From Streptomyces diacarni (GTDB lineage: Bacteria; Actinomycetota; Actinomycetes; Streptomycetales; Streptomycetaceae), in contig NZ_QOIN01000042.1 of the NCBI RefSeq assembly GCF_003323715.1, positions 248,001 to 312,000 of the forward strand: 64,000 nucleotides of DNA, read 5' to 3'. Position 1 is the stretch's first letter. Each line of letters opens with the position of its first letter. Position numbers and translations under genes: made by a program. Below the pieces are notes generated by a model. That model searched no databases and was not told the DNA's origin. It was given only the letters and a program-made list of their open reading frames with translations. Below, one piece after another: positions 16,635 through 26,410 of the stretch.

Positions 16635-16664
16635 CGTTCAGCCTGACATTCATCACCGGTACAG

Positions 16665-16692
16665 ACCCGGTCCGGCTCCCGCCGGACCGGGT
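16665..16692. terminator. Bidirectional terminator DUF3073/purM
   Basis: ACCCGGTCCGG and CCGGACCGGGT pair perfectly (11 bp) around a 6-base loop between the convergent genes. Confidence 0.8.
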
Positions 16693-16712
16693 TCTGACGT
16701 ACCGCGCCGACG

Positions 16713-17780
16713 TCAGCGCGCATAGTCACCCGTCAGTGTGACGGCCTCCTCGCGGTCACCCCGCTCGGAGATCTCGCCGGCGACCCACGCGTCCACACCG
16801 CGGTCGCCCAGCGTCGCCAGCGTCGCGTCGACGGACCCCTGCGGTACGACGGCGATCATGCCGACGCCCATGTTCAGCGTCTTCTCCAGCTCGGCCCGCG
16901 CGACCTTCCCCGCGCCGCCGACCACGTCGAAGACCGCCCCGGGCGCCCACGTCGCCCTGTCCACCCGCGCGTGCAGCCCCTCGGGCACCACGCGGGCCAG
17001 GTTGCTGGCCAGCCCGCCGCCCGTCACGTGCGAGAACGCGTGCACCTCACTCGTCCGGGCGAGCTCCAGGCAGTCCAGCGAGTAGATCTTCGTGGGCTCC
17101 AGCAGCTCCTCGCCGAGCGTGCGGCCGAACTCCGGCACCTGGCGCTCCAGCGTCCAGCCCGCCCGGTCGAACACCACGTGCCGCACCAGCGAGTACCCGT
17201 TCGAGTGAAGACCCGAGGACGCCATCGCCACCACCGCGTCCCCCGAACGGATACGATCCGGGCCCAGCACGGCGTCGGCCTCCACCACGCCCGTGCCCGC
17301 GCCCGCCACGTCGTACTCGTCGGGGCCGAGCAGCCCCGGATGCTCCGCCGTCTCGCCGCCCACCAGCGAGCAGCCGGCCAGCACGCACCCCTCGGCGATC
17401 CCCTTCACGATCTGCGCCACCCGCTCGGGAACGACCTTGCCCACGCAGATGTAGTCCGTCATGAACAGCGGCTCGGCGCCGCAGACCACCAGGTCGTCCA
17501 CGACCATCGCCACCAGGTCGTGCCCGATCGTGTCGTGCACGTCCATCCGCTGCGCCAGCGCCACCTTGGTGCCCACCCCGTCGGTGGCCGAGGCCAGCAG
17601 CGGGCGGGCGTACTCCTTGAGCCGCGACGCGTCGAAGAGCCCGGCGAAGCCGCCCAGCGAGCCGACCGACTCGGGCCGCTGGGTCCTGGCCACCCACTCC
17701 TTCATCAGCGTCACCGCGCGGTCGCCCGCCTCGATGTCGACCCCGGCGTCCGCGTAACTGGCGCCTTCAGTGTTTGTCAT
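16713..17780 (-). CDS. purM: Phosphoribosylformylglycinamidine cyclo-ligase
   Basis: 355-residue AIR synthetase, the fifth step of IMP synthesis, closing FGAM to AIR with ATP. The start SYADAGVDIEAGDRAV, the loop LASATDGVGTKV, the region MVVDDLVVCGAEPLFMTDYI and the C-terminal HVTGGGLASNL are all typical of PurM. It lies 328 bases downstream of purF on the same strand, the usual purF-purM order, although a repeat-rich spacer separates them here. Length is normal. Confidence 0.97.
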   Translation of the reverse strand: MTNTEGASYADAGVDIEAGDRAVTLMKEWVARTQRPESVGSLGGFAGLFDASRLKEYARPLLASATDGVGTKVALAQRMDVHDTIGHDLVAMVVDDLVVCGAEPLFMTDYICVGKVVPERVAQIVKGIAEGCVLAGCSLVGGETAEHPGLLGPDEYDVAGAGTGVVEADAVLGPDRIRSGDAVVAMASSGLHSNGYSLVRHVVFDRAGWTLERQVPEFGRTLGEELLEPTKIYSLDCLELARTSEVHAFSHVTGGGLASNLARVVPEGLHARVDRATWAPGAVFDVVGGAGKVARAELEKTLNMGVGMIAVVPQGSVDATLATLGDRGVDAWVAGEISERGDREEAVTLTGDYAR

Positions 17781-18108
17781 CGGTCCGTGTACGTCCTTTA
17801 CATGCGTGGGAGCCGGCGTGGTGACGTGGCCCCCGGCCTCCCCCGGACTCCGTCCAGGAGGACCCCGCCTTCACCGTTCCGCGGGAGTGCCCCGCATCCC
17901 CCTGAGTCGCTTCGCTCGTCCTCGAGCGCCTGGGGGCATCTCCCGGCCCAGGCCCGGGGGCAGGCCGAGATTCAGCCTGTCTGCGGGCACCTCCCGGACG
18001 AGGTCCGGGGGAGCTTGAGGACCGGGGGTCCGGGGGCGGAGCCACTGGGGAAACGGTGAAGGAGGGGTCCCCCGGACGGGAGTCCGTGGGAGGGCCGGGG
18101 CGCAAGGC
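17781..18108. repeat. purM-purF spacer bounded by a long inverted repeat
   Basis: No gene. Arms of about 35-38 bp at 17844-17878 and 18052-18089 are inverted copies with few mismatches (for example CCTTCACCGTT and AACGGTGAAGG). The interior contains CTTGAGGACCGGGGGTCCGG and CTCGTCCTCGAGCGCC-like tracts, which resemble non-coding intergenic repeats widespread in Streptomyces. The transcript from purF could fold the whole spacer into one large structure. Confidence 0.65.
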
Positions 18109-19659
18109 CTACGGGCGCTTGAGGGCGTCCGCCGCGCCCACGCCGGAGGCGAGCGTGCCGACCCCGTCGACGTCGGCCGAGGCCTCCGCCTCCAGCAGGT
18201 GCTTTCCGAGCAGCTCGGGCTCGGGAAGCTCCATCGGATACTCCCCGTCGAAACAGGCCCGGCACAGCTCCCGCTTGGGGATGGTCGTCGCGTCGGTCAT
18301 GCCGTCGATCGAGATGTAGGCGAGCGAGTCGGCACCCAGCGACGTGCCGATCTCCTCGGTCGACAGCCCGTTGGCGATCAGCTCGGCCCTGGTCGCGAAG
18401 TCGATGCCGAAGAAGCACGGCCACTTGATCGGCGGCGAGGAGATCCGCACGTGCACCTCTGCCGCCCCGGCCTCGCGCAGCATCCGCACCAGCGCGCGCT
18501 GGGTGTTGCCGCGCACGATCGAGTCGTCCACGACGACCAGCCGCTTGCCGCGGATGACCTCCTTGAGCGGGTTCAGCTTGAGCCGGATACCCAGCTGCCG
18601 GATCGTCTGCGAGGGCTGGATGAAGGTGCGGCCCACGTAGGAGTTCTTGACCAGCCCCGAGCCGTACGGAATCCCGCTCGCCTCGGCGTAACCGACCGCG
18701 GCCGGCGTGCCCGACTCCGGTGTCGCTATCACCAGGTCGGCATCGGCCGGGGCCTCGGCCGCCAGCTTGCGGCCCATCTCGACGCGCGAGAGGTAGACGT
18801 TGCGGCCCGCGATGTCCGTGTCGGGGCGCGCCAGGTAGACGTACTCGAACACACAGCCCCGCGGCTTCGCCTCAGCAAACCGTGAACTGCGCAGCCCGTC
18901 CGCGTCGATGGCGACGAGCTCGCCCGGCTCGATCTCCCGGATGAAGCTGGCGCCGACGATGTCGAGCGCCGACGTCTCACTCGCCACGACCCAGCCGCGC
19001 TCCAGCCGGCCCAGGACCAGCGGCCTGACCCCCTGCGGATCCCGCGCCGCGTACAGCGTGTTCTCGTCCATGAAGACCATCGAGAACGCGCCCCGCACCT
19101 GGGGCAGCACGAGCGGCGCCGCCTCCTCGACGGTGAGCGGCCTGCCCCCGTCGTCGGTCTGGCCCGCCAACAGGGCCGTGACCAGGTCGGTGTCGTTGGT
19201 CGCCGCGACCTGCGTGGCGCGCCCGTTGCCCGCCGAGGCCTGCTTGGCGACCAGCTCCGCCAGCTGCGCTGTGTTGACCAGGTTGCCGTTGTGACCCAGG
19301 GCGATCGAGCCGTGAGCGGTGGCGCGGAAGGTCGGCTGGGCGTTCTCCCACACCGAGGCGCCGGTCGTCGAGTAGCGCGCGTGACCCACGGCGATGTGGC
19401 CGCGCAAAGAACCTAGGGAAGTTTCGTCGAAGACCTGTGAGACCAGGCCCATGTCCTTGAAAACCAGGATCTGGGAGCCGTTGCTCACCGCGATACCCGC
19501 GGACTCCTGACCGCGGTGTTGCAGGGCGTACAGGCCGAAATACGTGAGCTTCGCGACCTCTTCACCGGGCGCCCAGACACCGAAGACGCCGCAGGCGTCC
19601 TGGGGGCCCTTCTCGCCGGGGAGGAGGTCGTGGCTGAGCTTTCCGTCACCACGTGGCAC
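18109..19659 (-). CDS. purF: Amidophosphoribosyltransferase
   Basis: 516-residue enzyme for the first step of purine synthesis (PRPP + glutamine to phosphoribosylamine). A short propeptide precedes the nucleophile Cys23 (GPQDACGVFGVW), freed by self-cleavage. The glutaminase N-terminal domain is followed by the phosphoribosyltransferase domain with the PRPP motif LVVVDDSIVRGNT. Downstream RISSPP and the Cys-rich LCRACFDGEYP may hold the Fe-S-type Cys pattern. The start is GTG at 19659. An AT-free divergent region leads to the next minus-strand gene at 19951. Confidence 0.97.
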   Translation of the reverse strand: MPRGDGKLSHDLLPGEKGPQDACGVFGVWAPGEEVAKLTYFGLYALQHRGQESAGIAVSNGSQILVFKDMGLVSQVFDETSLGSLRGHIAVGHARYSTTGASVWENAQPTFRATAHGSIALGHNGNLVNTAQLAELVAKQASAGNGRATQVAATNDTDLVTALLAGQTDDGGRPLTVEEAAPLVLPQVRGAFSMVFMDENTLYAARDPQGVRPLVLGRLERGWVVASETSALDIVGASFIREIEPGELVAIDADGLRSSRFAEAKPRGCVFEYVYLARPDTDIAGRNVYLSRVEMGRKLAAEAPADADLVIATPESGTPAAVGYAEASGIPYGSGLVKNSYVGRTFIQPSQTIRQLGIRLKLNPLKEVIRGKRLVVVDDSIVRGNTQRALVRMLREAGAAEVHVRISSPPIKWPCFFGIDFATRAELIANGLSTEEIGTSLGADSLAYISIDGMTDATTIPKRELCRACFDGEYPMELPEPELLGKHLLEAEASADVDGVGTLASGVGAADALKRP

Positions 19660-19950
19660 GTCTTCGAGTCTAGGCCAGCACCCGGACTCCGCCGAACCGG
19701 GGAACGCCCCGCCGGTCCGCAGGGGTCTTGACGGCGAAGGCGCGGACCGTCACACACACGCCGCCGACCGCCCCGACAGAGACGTACGGTAGCCGCCGCA
19801 CCGCTTCCCGTAGCCGCGCACGCGCCGACAGCGCCCTTCCGGGCCGCTGCCCGCGCCTTCAGGACCCCGCGCCCCCACCCGGACAGGCCCGCACGCTGGT
19901 GAGATACCCCACTGCGCCCCCATCAGCCGCTCCACCCCACCGTGCGCCCC

Positions 19951-20835
19951 TCACCCCAGTACGGGCAGCTCGCCCGACAGGTCGGAACGCTCGCCACCGG
20001 CCCGCAGCCGGCCGCCCTCCAGCGCCTCGCCCCAGGCCAGTCGGCCCGTCGCCAGCCTGATCCAGGACAACGGGTCGGTCTCCACCACGTTCGGCGGGGT
20101 ACCGCGGGTGTGCCGCGGGCCCTCCACCGCCTGCACGACGGCGAAGGGCGGCACCCGCACCTCGACGGCACCGCCCGGCGCCTTGGCGGCCAGCGCGTCC
20201 GCGAGCACCCGGACGGTGGCCGCCGTCGCCTGCCGGTCCAGCGGGACGCGGACCCCGGTGGCCCGCGCCAGATCGTCGCTGTGCACCACCAGCTCCACCA
20301 GCCGGGACACCGTGAAATCCAGCATCCGCATCGGCCCGGCCTCCAGCGGGACCAGCAGGTCCTCCCGCACCGCCGACTCGATGACCGGCTCCAGATCGGC
20401 GACGGCCTGGTCCACCCGGCCGGGACCGTCCACGACCGCCGCCGCCTCCTCGCGCGTCGCCGCATCCGACCGCTCGGCGCAGGCCGCCGTGGACAGGGCC
20501 CACCGGGACAGCGACACCTGCGCTGCCTGCGAGGGCTGCGGGGCGCGCAGGCCCTGTGCGGCCCGTGGAGGCTGTGGCGCCCGCGCGGACGGTGGCAGGC
20601 CGGAGACGTCCGTCTCCGGCCTGCCCAGCTGGCGGGGGATCGCGTCGATCTGCTGGGCGATGTGCACCAGGAGGTGGTGTACATCCCATCCGGGCAGCCC
20701 GGACGGCAGGGCGTGCTGAGCCGGAGTCAGGCGGTGTGCGGCGTCCGTGACGGCTTCCACCTGCTGGATGAGGGCCCTGCGGGTGCGGTTCGGGTCGTAT
20801 GTACGCCGGTCTCTTCCGGAGGGGGTGGGCGGCAT
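19951..20835 (-). CDS. Mycothiol-dependent maleylpyruvate-isomerase-family / sterol-carrier-like protein
   Basis: 294 residues. The N-terminal MDMPI_N-type four-helix domain shows LIQQVEAVTDAAHRLTPAQHALPSGLPGWDVHHLLVHIAQQID; the His residues of WDVHHLLVHI match the metal-binding helix of mycothiol/bacillithiol DinB-fold enzymes. The C-terminal part (VVETDPLSWIRLATGRLAW) resembles the sterol-carrier-type domain that often follows. An Ala/Pro-rich insert (~residues 75-95) interrupts the domain. ATG at 20835 (MPPTPSGRDRR) is chosen; the longer frame reads low-complexity sequence. It sits between purF and purL; reaction unknown. Confidence 0.75.
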   Translation of the reverse strand: MPPTPSGRDRRTYDPNRTRRALIQQVEAVTDAAHRLTPAQHALPSGLPGWDVHHLLVHIAQQIDAIPRQLGRPETDVSGLPPSARAPQPPRAAQGLRAPQPSQAAQVSLSRWALSTAACAERSDAATREEAAAVVDGPGRVDQAVADLEPVIESAVREDLLVPLEAGPMRMLDFTVSRLVELVVHSDDLARATGVRVPLDRQATAATVRVLADALAAKAPGGAVEVRVPPFAVVQAVEGPRHTRGTPPNVVETDPLSWIRLATGRLAWGEALEGGRLRAGGERSDLSGELPVLG

Positions 20836-20903
20836 GTTCGGGAGACTAGCCGCCCCGGCCCCGCCGCGCGGGCAGCCCCTCCGCCGAGGGGGCTTGTCCC
20901 GCG

Positions 20904-20949
20904 CCCCACGCACGGGGCGTGCCCCGCCCCACGCACGAGGCGTGCCCCG
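20904..20949. repeat. 23-bp tandem repeat, two copies
   Basis: CCCCACGCACGGGGCGTGCC(CCG) at 20904-20926 is repeated at 20927-20949 with one change. A third, degenerate copy follows to about 20980. It lies in the 213-base gap between purL and the MDMPI-type gene. Confidence 0.75.
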
Positions 20950-21048
20950 CCCACAGGGGCGCGCCCCACGCGCGGGGGCCCCGACCCGCACGCCCCGGGC
21001 CTCGCAGGCCGGTGGAAGTGCGGGGCGGAGCCCCGAGGTCAGTACCCG

Positions 21049-23346
21049 TCAGGCGAACAGCTCCGGGAGGGTGCGCTCGTGGGCCCGGCGCAGCTCGTCC
21101 AGCGGAAGCGCGAACTGGCCCTGCACCTCCAGCGCCTCACCGTCGACGACGCCCACCCGCGCCGCGGGCAGCCCGCGGACCGCGCACATGTCCGCGAACC
21201 GGAGCTCCTCGCTGCGCGGGACAGCCACCAGCGCCCGCCCCTGCGACTCCGAGAAGAGGAAGACGAAGGGGTCGAGCCCGTCGGGCACGACGACGCGGGC
21301 GCCGTTTCCACCCTTGAGGCAGGACTCGGCGAGGGCCTGGATGACACCGCCGTCGGAGACGTCGTGGGCCGCATCCACCATCCCGTCGCGGGACGCGGAG
21401 ATGAGGATGTCCGCCAGGAGCCGCTCCCGCTCCAGATCGACCCGGGGCGGGCGTCCGCCCAGGTGGCCGTGGGCGACCTGGGACCACGCCGAGCCGCCCA
21501 GCTCCTCCCGGGTCTCCCCCAGCAGGTAGATCAGGTGGCCCTCCTCGCGGAACGCCATCGGGGTGCGGCGCGCGACGTCGTCGATGACGCCGAGGACACC
21601 GACGACCGGCGTGGGGTGGATCGCGGCCCCGCCCGTCTGGTTGTAGAGCGAGACGTTCCCGCCGGTCACCGGCGTGCCCAGCTCCAGGCAGGCGTCGGCG
21701 AGGCCGCGGGTGGCCTGAGCGAACTGCCACATGGCCGCCGGGTCCTCGGGGGAGCCGAAGTTGAGGCAGTCGGTGACGGCGAGCGGGCGCGCACCGGTGG
21801 CGGCCACGTTGCGGTACGACTCGGCCAGCGCGAGCCGCGCTCCCTCGTACGGGTCGAGTTTGGCGTACCGGCTGTTGCCGTCGGTGGAGACGGCGACACC
21901 GAGACCGGTCCCGGCGTCGATGCGGATCATGCCGCCGTCCTCGGGCTGCGCGAGGACGGTGTCCCCGAGCACGTACCGGTCGTACTGGTCGGTGACCCAG
22001 GACTTGGCGGCCTGGTTCGGGGAGGAGACCAGGGCGAGCACCGCGGCGCGCAGTTCGTCGCCGTCCGCGGGGCGGGGCAGCTTGGCCGGGTCGTCGGCCT
22101 GGAGGTCGTCCTGCCAGTCGGGGCGGGCGTAGGGACGCTCGTAGACGGGGCCCTCGTGGGCGACGGTCTTCGGGTCGACGTCGACGATCTTCTCGCCGTG
22201 CCAGAAGATCTCCAGCCGGTCGCCGTCGGTGACCTCACCGACGACGGTGGCCGTGACCTCCCACTTCTCGCAGATCGCGAGGAAGCGCTCGACGTTGCCG
22301 GGTTCGACCACGGCGCACATGCGCTCCTGCGACTCGCTCATCAGGATCTCCTCCGGCGAGAGCGAGGAGTCGCGCAGCGGTACGTCGTCCAGTTCGACGC
22401 GCATGCCGCCGGAGCCGTTGGAGGCCAGCTCACTGGTCGCGCACGACAGCCCGGCCGCACCGAGGTCCTGGATGCCGACCACGAGACCGGCGTGGAAGGC
22501 CTCCAGGGTGCACTCGATGAGCAGCTTCTCCTGGAAGGGGTCGCCGACCTGCACGGCTGGGCGCTTGGCGGGCTTCCCGACGCCCGTGGCGGAGCCACTG
22601 TCGGACACGGTCTCGAAGGTCTCGGAGGCCAGGATGGAGGCGCCGCCGATGCCGTCGCCGCCCGTGCGGGCGCCGTAGAGGATCACCTTGTTGCCGGTGC
22701 CCGCGGCCTTCGCGAGGTGGATGTCCTCGTGCTTCATCACCCCCACACACAGGGCGTTGACCAGCGGGTTTCCCTGGTAGCAGGCGTCGAAGACGACCTC
22801 GCCGCCGATGTTGGGCAGCCCGAGGCAGTTGCCGTAGCCGCCGATGCCCGCGACGACGCCCGGCAGAACGCGCTTGGTGTCCGGATGGTCGGCCGCACCG
22901 AAGCGCAGCGGGTCCATGACGGCGACCGGACGGGCACCCATGGCGATGATGTCGCGGACGATGCCGCCGATACCGGTGGCCGCGCCCTGGTACGGCTCCA
23001 CGTACGAAGGATGGTTGTGCGACTCGACCTTGAAGGTGACCGCGTAGCCCTGGCCGACGTCCACGACACCGGCCTGCTCACCGATACCGACGAGCATCGC
23101 CTCGGCGCCGGGACCCTCCGTCGGCGCCTTCTCGCCGAACTGCCGCAGATGGACCTTGCTGCTCTTGTAGGAGCAGTGCTCGGACCACATCACGGAGTAC
23201 ATCGCCAGCTCGGCGCCGGTGGGGCGGCGGCCCAGGATGTCGCGGATGCGGGCGTACTCGTCCTCCTTGAGACCGAGCTCCGCCCAGGGAAGATCTGCCT
23301 TCGGGGTCTCTTCCGCGTGCTTGACGGTGTCCAGGGGGGCGCTCAT
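21049..23346 (-). CDS. purL: Phosphoribosylformylglycinamidine synthase subunit PurL
   Basis: 765-residue small-type FGAM synthetase subunit, which uses ATP and ammonia from PurQ to convert FGAR to FGAM. Seen: [26 protein letters not shown] at the start, [12 protein letters not shown], the ATP-site [17 protein letters not shown] and [13 protein letters not shown] [13 protein letters not shown]. Length is normal for the small PurL that needs PurS. Its ATG overlaps the purQ stop by four bases (ATGA), so purS-purQ-purL are translationally coupled. Confidence 0.97.
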   Translation of the reverse strand: MSAPLDTVKHAEETPKADLPWAELGLKEDEYARIRDILGRRPTGAELAMYSVMWSEHCSYKSSKVHLRQFGEKAPTEGPGAEAMLVGIGEQAGVVDVGQGYAVTFKVESHNHPSYVEPYQGAATGIGGIVRDIIAMGARPVAVMDPLRFGAADHPDTKRVLPGVVAGIGGYGNCLGLPNIGGEVVFDACYQGNPLVNALCVGVMKHEDIHLAKAAGTGNKVILYGARTGGDGIGGASILASETFETVSDSGSATGVGKPAKRPAVQVGDPFQEKLLIECTLEAFHAGLVVGIQDLGAAGLSCATSELASNGSGGMRVELDDVPLRDSSLSPEEILMSESQERMCAVVEPGNVERFLAICEKWEVTATVVGEVTDGDRLEIFWHGEKIVDVDPKTVAHEGPVYERPYARPDWQDDLQADDPAKLPRPADGDELRAAVLALVSSPNQAAKSWVTDQYDRYVLGDTVLAQPEDGGMIRIDAGTGLGVAVSTDGNSRYAKLDPYEGARLALAESYRNVAATGARPLAVTDCLNFGSPEDPAAMWQFAQATRGLADACLELGTPVTGGNVSLYNQTGGAAIHPTPVVGVLGVIDDVARRTPMAFREEGHLIYLLGETREELGGSAWSQVAHGHLGGRPPRVDLERERLLADILISASRDGMVDAAHDVSDGGVIQALAESCLKGGNGARVVVPDGLDPFVFLFSESQGRALVAVPRSEELRFADMCAVRGLPAARVGVVDGEALEVQGQFALPLDELRRAHERTLPELFA

Positions 23347-24020
23347 GAGGTGACCAGCTTCTTGACGGCCGAGGTGAAGAACCCGAGCCCGTCGGTCGTC
23401 GGCCCCGTCAGGGCCTCGACGGCGTGCTCGGGGTGCGGCATGAGACCGACCACGTTCCCGGCCTCGTTGGTGATTCCGGCGATGTCGCGGCGCGAGCCGT
23501 TCGGGTTGCCCCCCAGATAACGGAAGGCCACGCGACCTTCGGCCTCCAGTTCGTCCAGAGTCCGCTCGTCGGCGACGTAACCGCCCTCACCGTTCTTGAG
23601 CGGAACGGTGATCTCCTGGCCGCGCTCGTAGTCCGACGTCCACGCGGTGTCCGCGCTCTCGACGCGCAGACGCTGGTCACGGCAGACGAAGTGCAGGTGG
23701 TCGTTGCGCGTCAACGCGCCCGGCAGCAGGTGGGATTCGCACAGGACCTGGAAACCGTTGCAGATGCCGAGCACCGGCATTCCGGCCTTCGCCTGTTCGA
23801 TCACCGTCGCCATGACCGGCGAGAAGCGGGCAATTGCGCCGCACCGCAGATAGTCGCCGTAACTGAATCCGCCGGGCAGCACCACGGCGTCGACCTGGCG
23901 CAGGTCCTTGTCGCGGTGCCACAGCGCGACGGGGTCACCGCCCGCGAGGCCGATCGCGCGGCGCGCGTCGCTGTCGTCGAGGGAACCCGGAAAGGTGACG
24001 ACGCCGATACGGGTGGTCAC
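23343..24020 (-). CDS. purQ: Phosphoribosylformylglycinamidine synthase subunit PurQ (glutaminase)
   Basis: 225-residue class I glutamine amidotransferase supplying ammonia to Pur[14 protein letters not shown] opens the protein, [18 protein letters not shown] is the oxyanion region, and [13 protein letters not shown] carries the catalytic Cys; the [11 protein letters not shown]is/Glu pair completes the triad. The GTG start overlaps the purS stop (GTGA), and its own stop overlaps purL. Confidence 0.97.
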   Translation of the reverse strand: MTTRIGVVTFPGSLDDSDARRAIGLAGGDPVALWHRDKDLRQVDAVVLPGGFSYGDYLRCGAIARFSPVMATVIEQAKAGMPVLGICNGFQVLCESHLLPGALTRNDHLHFVCRDQRLRVESADTAWTSDYERGQEITVPLKNGEGGYVADERTLDELEAEGRVAFRYLGGNPNGSRRDIAGITNEAGNVVGLMPHPEHAVEALTGPTTDGLGFFTSAVKKLVTS

Positions 24021-24322
24021 GCCGGGGCTCCTTCGGACGGGACATCGGAGCCGGCGACGGTGCGCTCGGTGCCGTCGGTCTCCCTGACCTTCACCGTGAA
24101 GTCCTCGATCACGGTGTTGGCCAGGAACGTCTCGGCCAGTTCACGGATGCGGGCGAGGGCGCTCCCGTCGACGGGGCCCTCCACTTCGAGCTCGAAGCGC
24201 TTGCCCTGGCGGACATCGGAGATCCCCTCGAAACCCAGGCGAGGCAGTGCACGCTGCACCGCCTGTCCCTGGGGGTCGAGAATCTCCGGCTTCAGCATGA
24301 CGTCGACGACGACGCGAGCCAC
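24017..24322 (-). CDS. purS: Phosphoribosylformylglycinamidine synthase subunit PurS
   Basis: 101-residue bridging subunit of the PurSQL complex. [30 protein letters not shown] is the family signature; members form dimers that dock PurQ on PurL. The C-terminal ~20 residues ([20 protein letters not shown]) are an extension beyond the ~80-residue core. Start is GTG at 24322. It is the first gene of the coupled purS-purQ-purL unit. Confidence 0.96.
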   Translation of the reverse strand: MARVVVDVMLKPEILDPQGQAVQRALPRLGFEGISDVRQGKRFELEVEGPVDGSALARIRELAETFLANTVIEDFTVKVRETDGTERTVAGSDVPSEGAPA

Positions 24323-24872
24323 AGGTACTCCTAGTGCTTAGCGGGGCGCTGCGCTGGCCAGCGTACCCGGCACGAGAATCTACGCGCGTTGATATGCGGG
24401 GAGTTCGCTCCGGAGCCCGAACGGGACCCCTCCCCCCGGGCCTCTTCCCCAGCTCTCCGCCGACCCCACGCCAGTTCTTGCCGGTTCCACGCCGTTCTTC
24501 GCCGCTTCTTCGTCGGTTCCACGCTGCTTCTTCGTCGGCTCCACGCCGGTCCTTCGCCGGCTGTTCCCGAAGATCCACGTGACGATCCCGGCAGGACTTC
24601 GCGAAGCACTGTAAAAACCGAGCGGAAATAAGTAGGGTCCCGATTGCGGCCGGAACCCGATCCGAATTCCGGGCCATAATGTTTGTGTGCCGGCCGCGAC
24701 CTTTGTGCGCACACTCGTCGCCGAGCGGCAGCGCACAGCATCCAGCTGAATAAGAACCCGTCTCCTATCCGGGCTCGCCCCCGCACCCGCCGCACGGCGG
24801 GGCCCCGGTCGCCAACCGCCCGGGGAAAGCAGGGCGACCCCTTTCGCGATCCTGAGGGAAGGACCGATATCC
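24323..24872. other. Divergent purS / lsrL control region with imperfect tandem repeats
   Basis: 550 bases without a supported gene. From about 24455 to 24565 imperfect ~22-30-bp repeats built on TTCTTCG(C/T)CGG(T/C)TCCACGC occur. Nearer lsrL lies a less GC-rich stretch with CATAAT (24675-24680), a candidate -10 box that would give a ~190-base lsrL leader. Open frames here read the repeats as EPTKK/DEEAA-like low-complexity peptides and are not believed. Confidence 0.5.
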
Positions 24873-25190
24873 GTGGCACAACGCGTAGTGGTGATGCTCT
24901 CCGATGACATCGACGGCGGAGAAGCGGCGGAGACGGTCACCTTCGGACTCGACGGCAAAACCTACGAGATCGACCTGAACCCCGACAATGCGAAGCGGCT
25001 CCGCACCGAGCTCGCCCCCTTCGTCGAAGCAGGACGCAAGCGGGCGAAGTCCGGCAAGGCCTACCGGCGCACCTCCATCGACCCCGACCCCCGCGCGGTC
25101 CGCGCCTGGGCCGAGTCGAACGGCTTCGACGTGCCCGCGCGAGGCCGCATCCCGAAGAAGGTGTACGAGGCGTTCCACGCCGCGCGCTGA
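24873..25190 (+). CDS. lsrL: Lsr2-family nucleoid-associated protein
   Basis: 105-residue histone-like silencing protein. The N-terminal dimerisation domain reads AQRVVVMLSDDIDGGEAAETVTFGLDGKTYEIDL and the C-terminal DNA-binding domain has the AT-hook-like RGR in FDVPARGRIPKKVYEAFHAA. Lsr2 proteins coat AT-rich, often acquired, DNA and silence it. Streptomyces has two paralogues; the one next to purS, as here, is LsrL. The start is GTG at 24873 with GAGGGAAGG upstream. Confidence 0.93.
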   Translation: MAQRVVVMLSDDIDGGEAAETVTFGLDGKTYEIDLNPDNAKRLRTELAPFVEAGRKRAKSGKAYRRTSIDPDPRAVRAWAESNGFDVPARGRIPKKVYEAFHAAR

Positions 25191-25350
25191 CGGTGCCGTC
25201 TGGCGACGGCACCGCCTGGTGACCGCGCCTTTCGGTGCCGGAGCCTTTCGAGTTGCGGAGCCTTTCGGTTGCGGAGCCTCGTGCCGGTCCGGCGACGGAG
25301 CCCGGCGGGGTGGCGCGGGCGTACGGGTACAGGGCCTTGGGGTGACTGGG

Positions 25351-25386
25351 CCCATGCCCATGCCCATGCCCATGCCCGTGCCCGTG
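25351..25386. repeat. Hexamer microsatellite CCCATG/CCCGTG, six units
   Basis: Four CCCATG units are followed by two CCCGTG units, in a region without a gene. Confidence 0.85.
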
Positions 25387-26225
25387 CGGTCCGGCGCCGT
25401 GTGCTGGCGGGGCGTGCGGATACGGGACCGTCGGCGGTGCACGTCGCGGGTCGGCCGTCGGGTGACGGTCGGCCCTTACGCCTTTTCGGGACGGCTCCTC
25501 GGTCCCTCTCCCCTCCGACGCCGGGGTTCCTGTGGGGCGGCCCGAGCGTCGAGCCCCTCCTCGCAGGAGGCCGGGCTCCTCGCGGGAGGCCGGGCTTCCT
25601 CACGCGGTGTGTCATCAGTCTCACGCGGTCTGCCGGGGGCAGCCGGCCCGATGCTTGGGCCGCACCTCGCGTAGCGCAAACGCTCCCGTGCGGGCCCGCG
25701 GCCGCCCCGTGGGCCCACCCAGCCGACGCCGGGCAACCGCTCCCGCCCGCGGGGGGCCCGCCTCTGGGGACCGAAGCGCTCCCTTGCGCCCCGAGGCGTT
25801 CCCGTACGGCAGCCAGTCCGAAGCTTCCGACTCGACGCATCACGGGTGCACCTCACGTGACCGGCGCGGCACCGCACCGGGACGGTCCCGTGGGCTTTCC
25901 CAAGCCCGTCCCCTCGCCTGACCGGCCACGCCGCGCCTGACCGGCCACGCCGCGCGTGACCAGCTGCCCCCGGGCTGCCGGGACGCCCCTCCAAAGCAGC
26001 CGGTCCGCCGCCGCACAGGCTCTCTCGGGGACGAGCCCGCAAGGGCGGTCGGAATCGCTACGCGGGCCGCCGGCCCGGCACGGGAACCCTTCCCCGCGTG
26101 ACCGGCCCGGCCCCCCCCGGGGAGGGGACGCTCGTGGCGGCCCCCTTCCCGCGCTCCTCGCCTCCGGTCCTGTCCGGTCCTGTCCGGGGCGGAACGGGGG
26201 TCAGGTGGCGGGTGGAGTGGGCGAC

Positions 26226-26256
26226 TTGCCAGAGGGGGCGGGTGATCGGATAGAGT
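26226..26256 (+). promoter_or_regulatory. Promoter of tRNA-Gly(TCC)
   Basis: TTGCCA (26226-26231) and TAGAGT (26251-26256) are spaced 19 bases and lie about 50 bases before the tRNA. Confidence 0.55.
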
Positions 26257-26304
26257 CAAGGCACGCCGCGAGGGGAACCCCGAAAGGGGGGAACCGGCAA
26301 GCGT

Positions 26305-26376
26305 GCGGGTGTAGCTCAGTAGTAGAGCGCCCTCTTTCCAAGAGGGAGGCGCAGTGTGCGATCCCTGTCACCCGCT
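26305..26376 (+). tRNA. tRNA-Gly (anticodon TCC)
   Basis: 72 bases, acceptor GCGGGTG/CACCCGC, discriminator T, anticodon TCC in CTTTCCAAG. The T-arm has GCGATCC rather than the usual GTTCGAATCC pattern (TGTGCGATCCCTG), a departure often seen in streptomycete tRNA-Gly(TCC). CCA is not encoded. Confidence 0.9.
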
Positions 26377-26410
26377 CTCCGTTACGGACTGCCGGTCGGA
26401 AACGATCAGG

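Larger units (their letters stand above)
25191..26304. other. 1.1-kb gene-free stretch after lsrL
   Basis: No frame here has a convincing ribosome site, codon pattern or recognisable product; the open frames are Arg/Gly/Pro-rich on both strands. It contains CCCATG/CCCGTG hexamers (six units, 25351-25386), repeated CGGAGCCTTTCG (about 25238-25275), and a 19-bp direct repeat TGACCGGCCACGCCGCGC(C/G) near 25918-25957. It looks like decayed or spacer sequence. Confidence 0.5.

Noticed and set aside
19942..23520. 1,192-codon open frame antisense to purL and the MDMPI-type gene
   Set aside because: Typical high-GC shadow of well-established genes on the minus strand.
24323..24872. Riboswitch upstream of lsrL or purS
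   Set aside because: No recognisable conserved core of known classes; only repeats and a candidate -10 box.
24380..24958. 192-codon minus-strand frame with repeated EPTKK/DEEAA segments
   Set aside because: It reads tandem-repeat DNA and overlaps lsrL; no start signal or homology was seen.
25269..25940. Plus-strand frame of 223 codons in the lsrL-tRNA gap
   Set aside because: Arg/Pro/Gly-rich, starts inside a microsatellite area, competing frames of equal length on the other strand.
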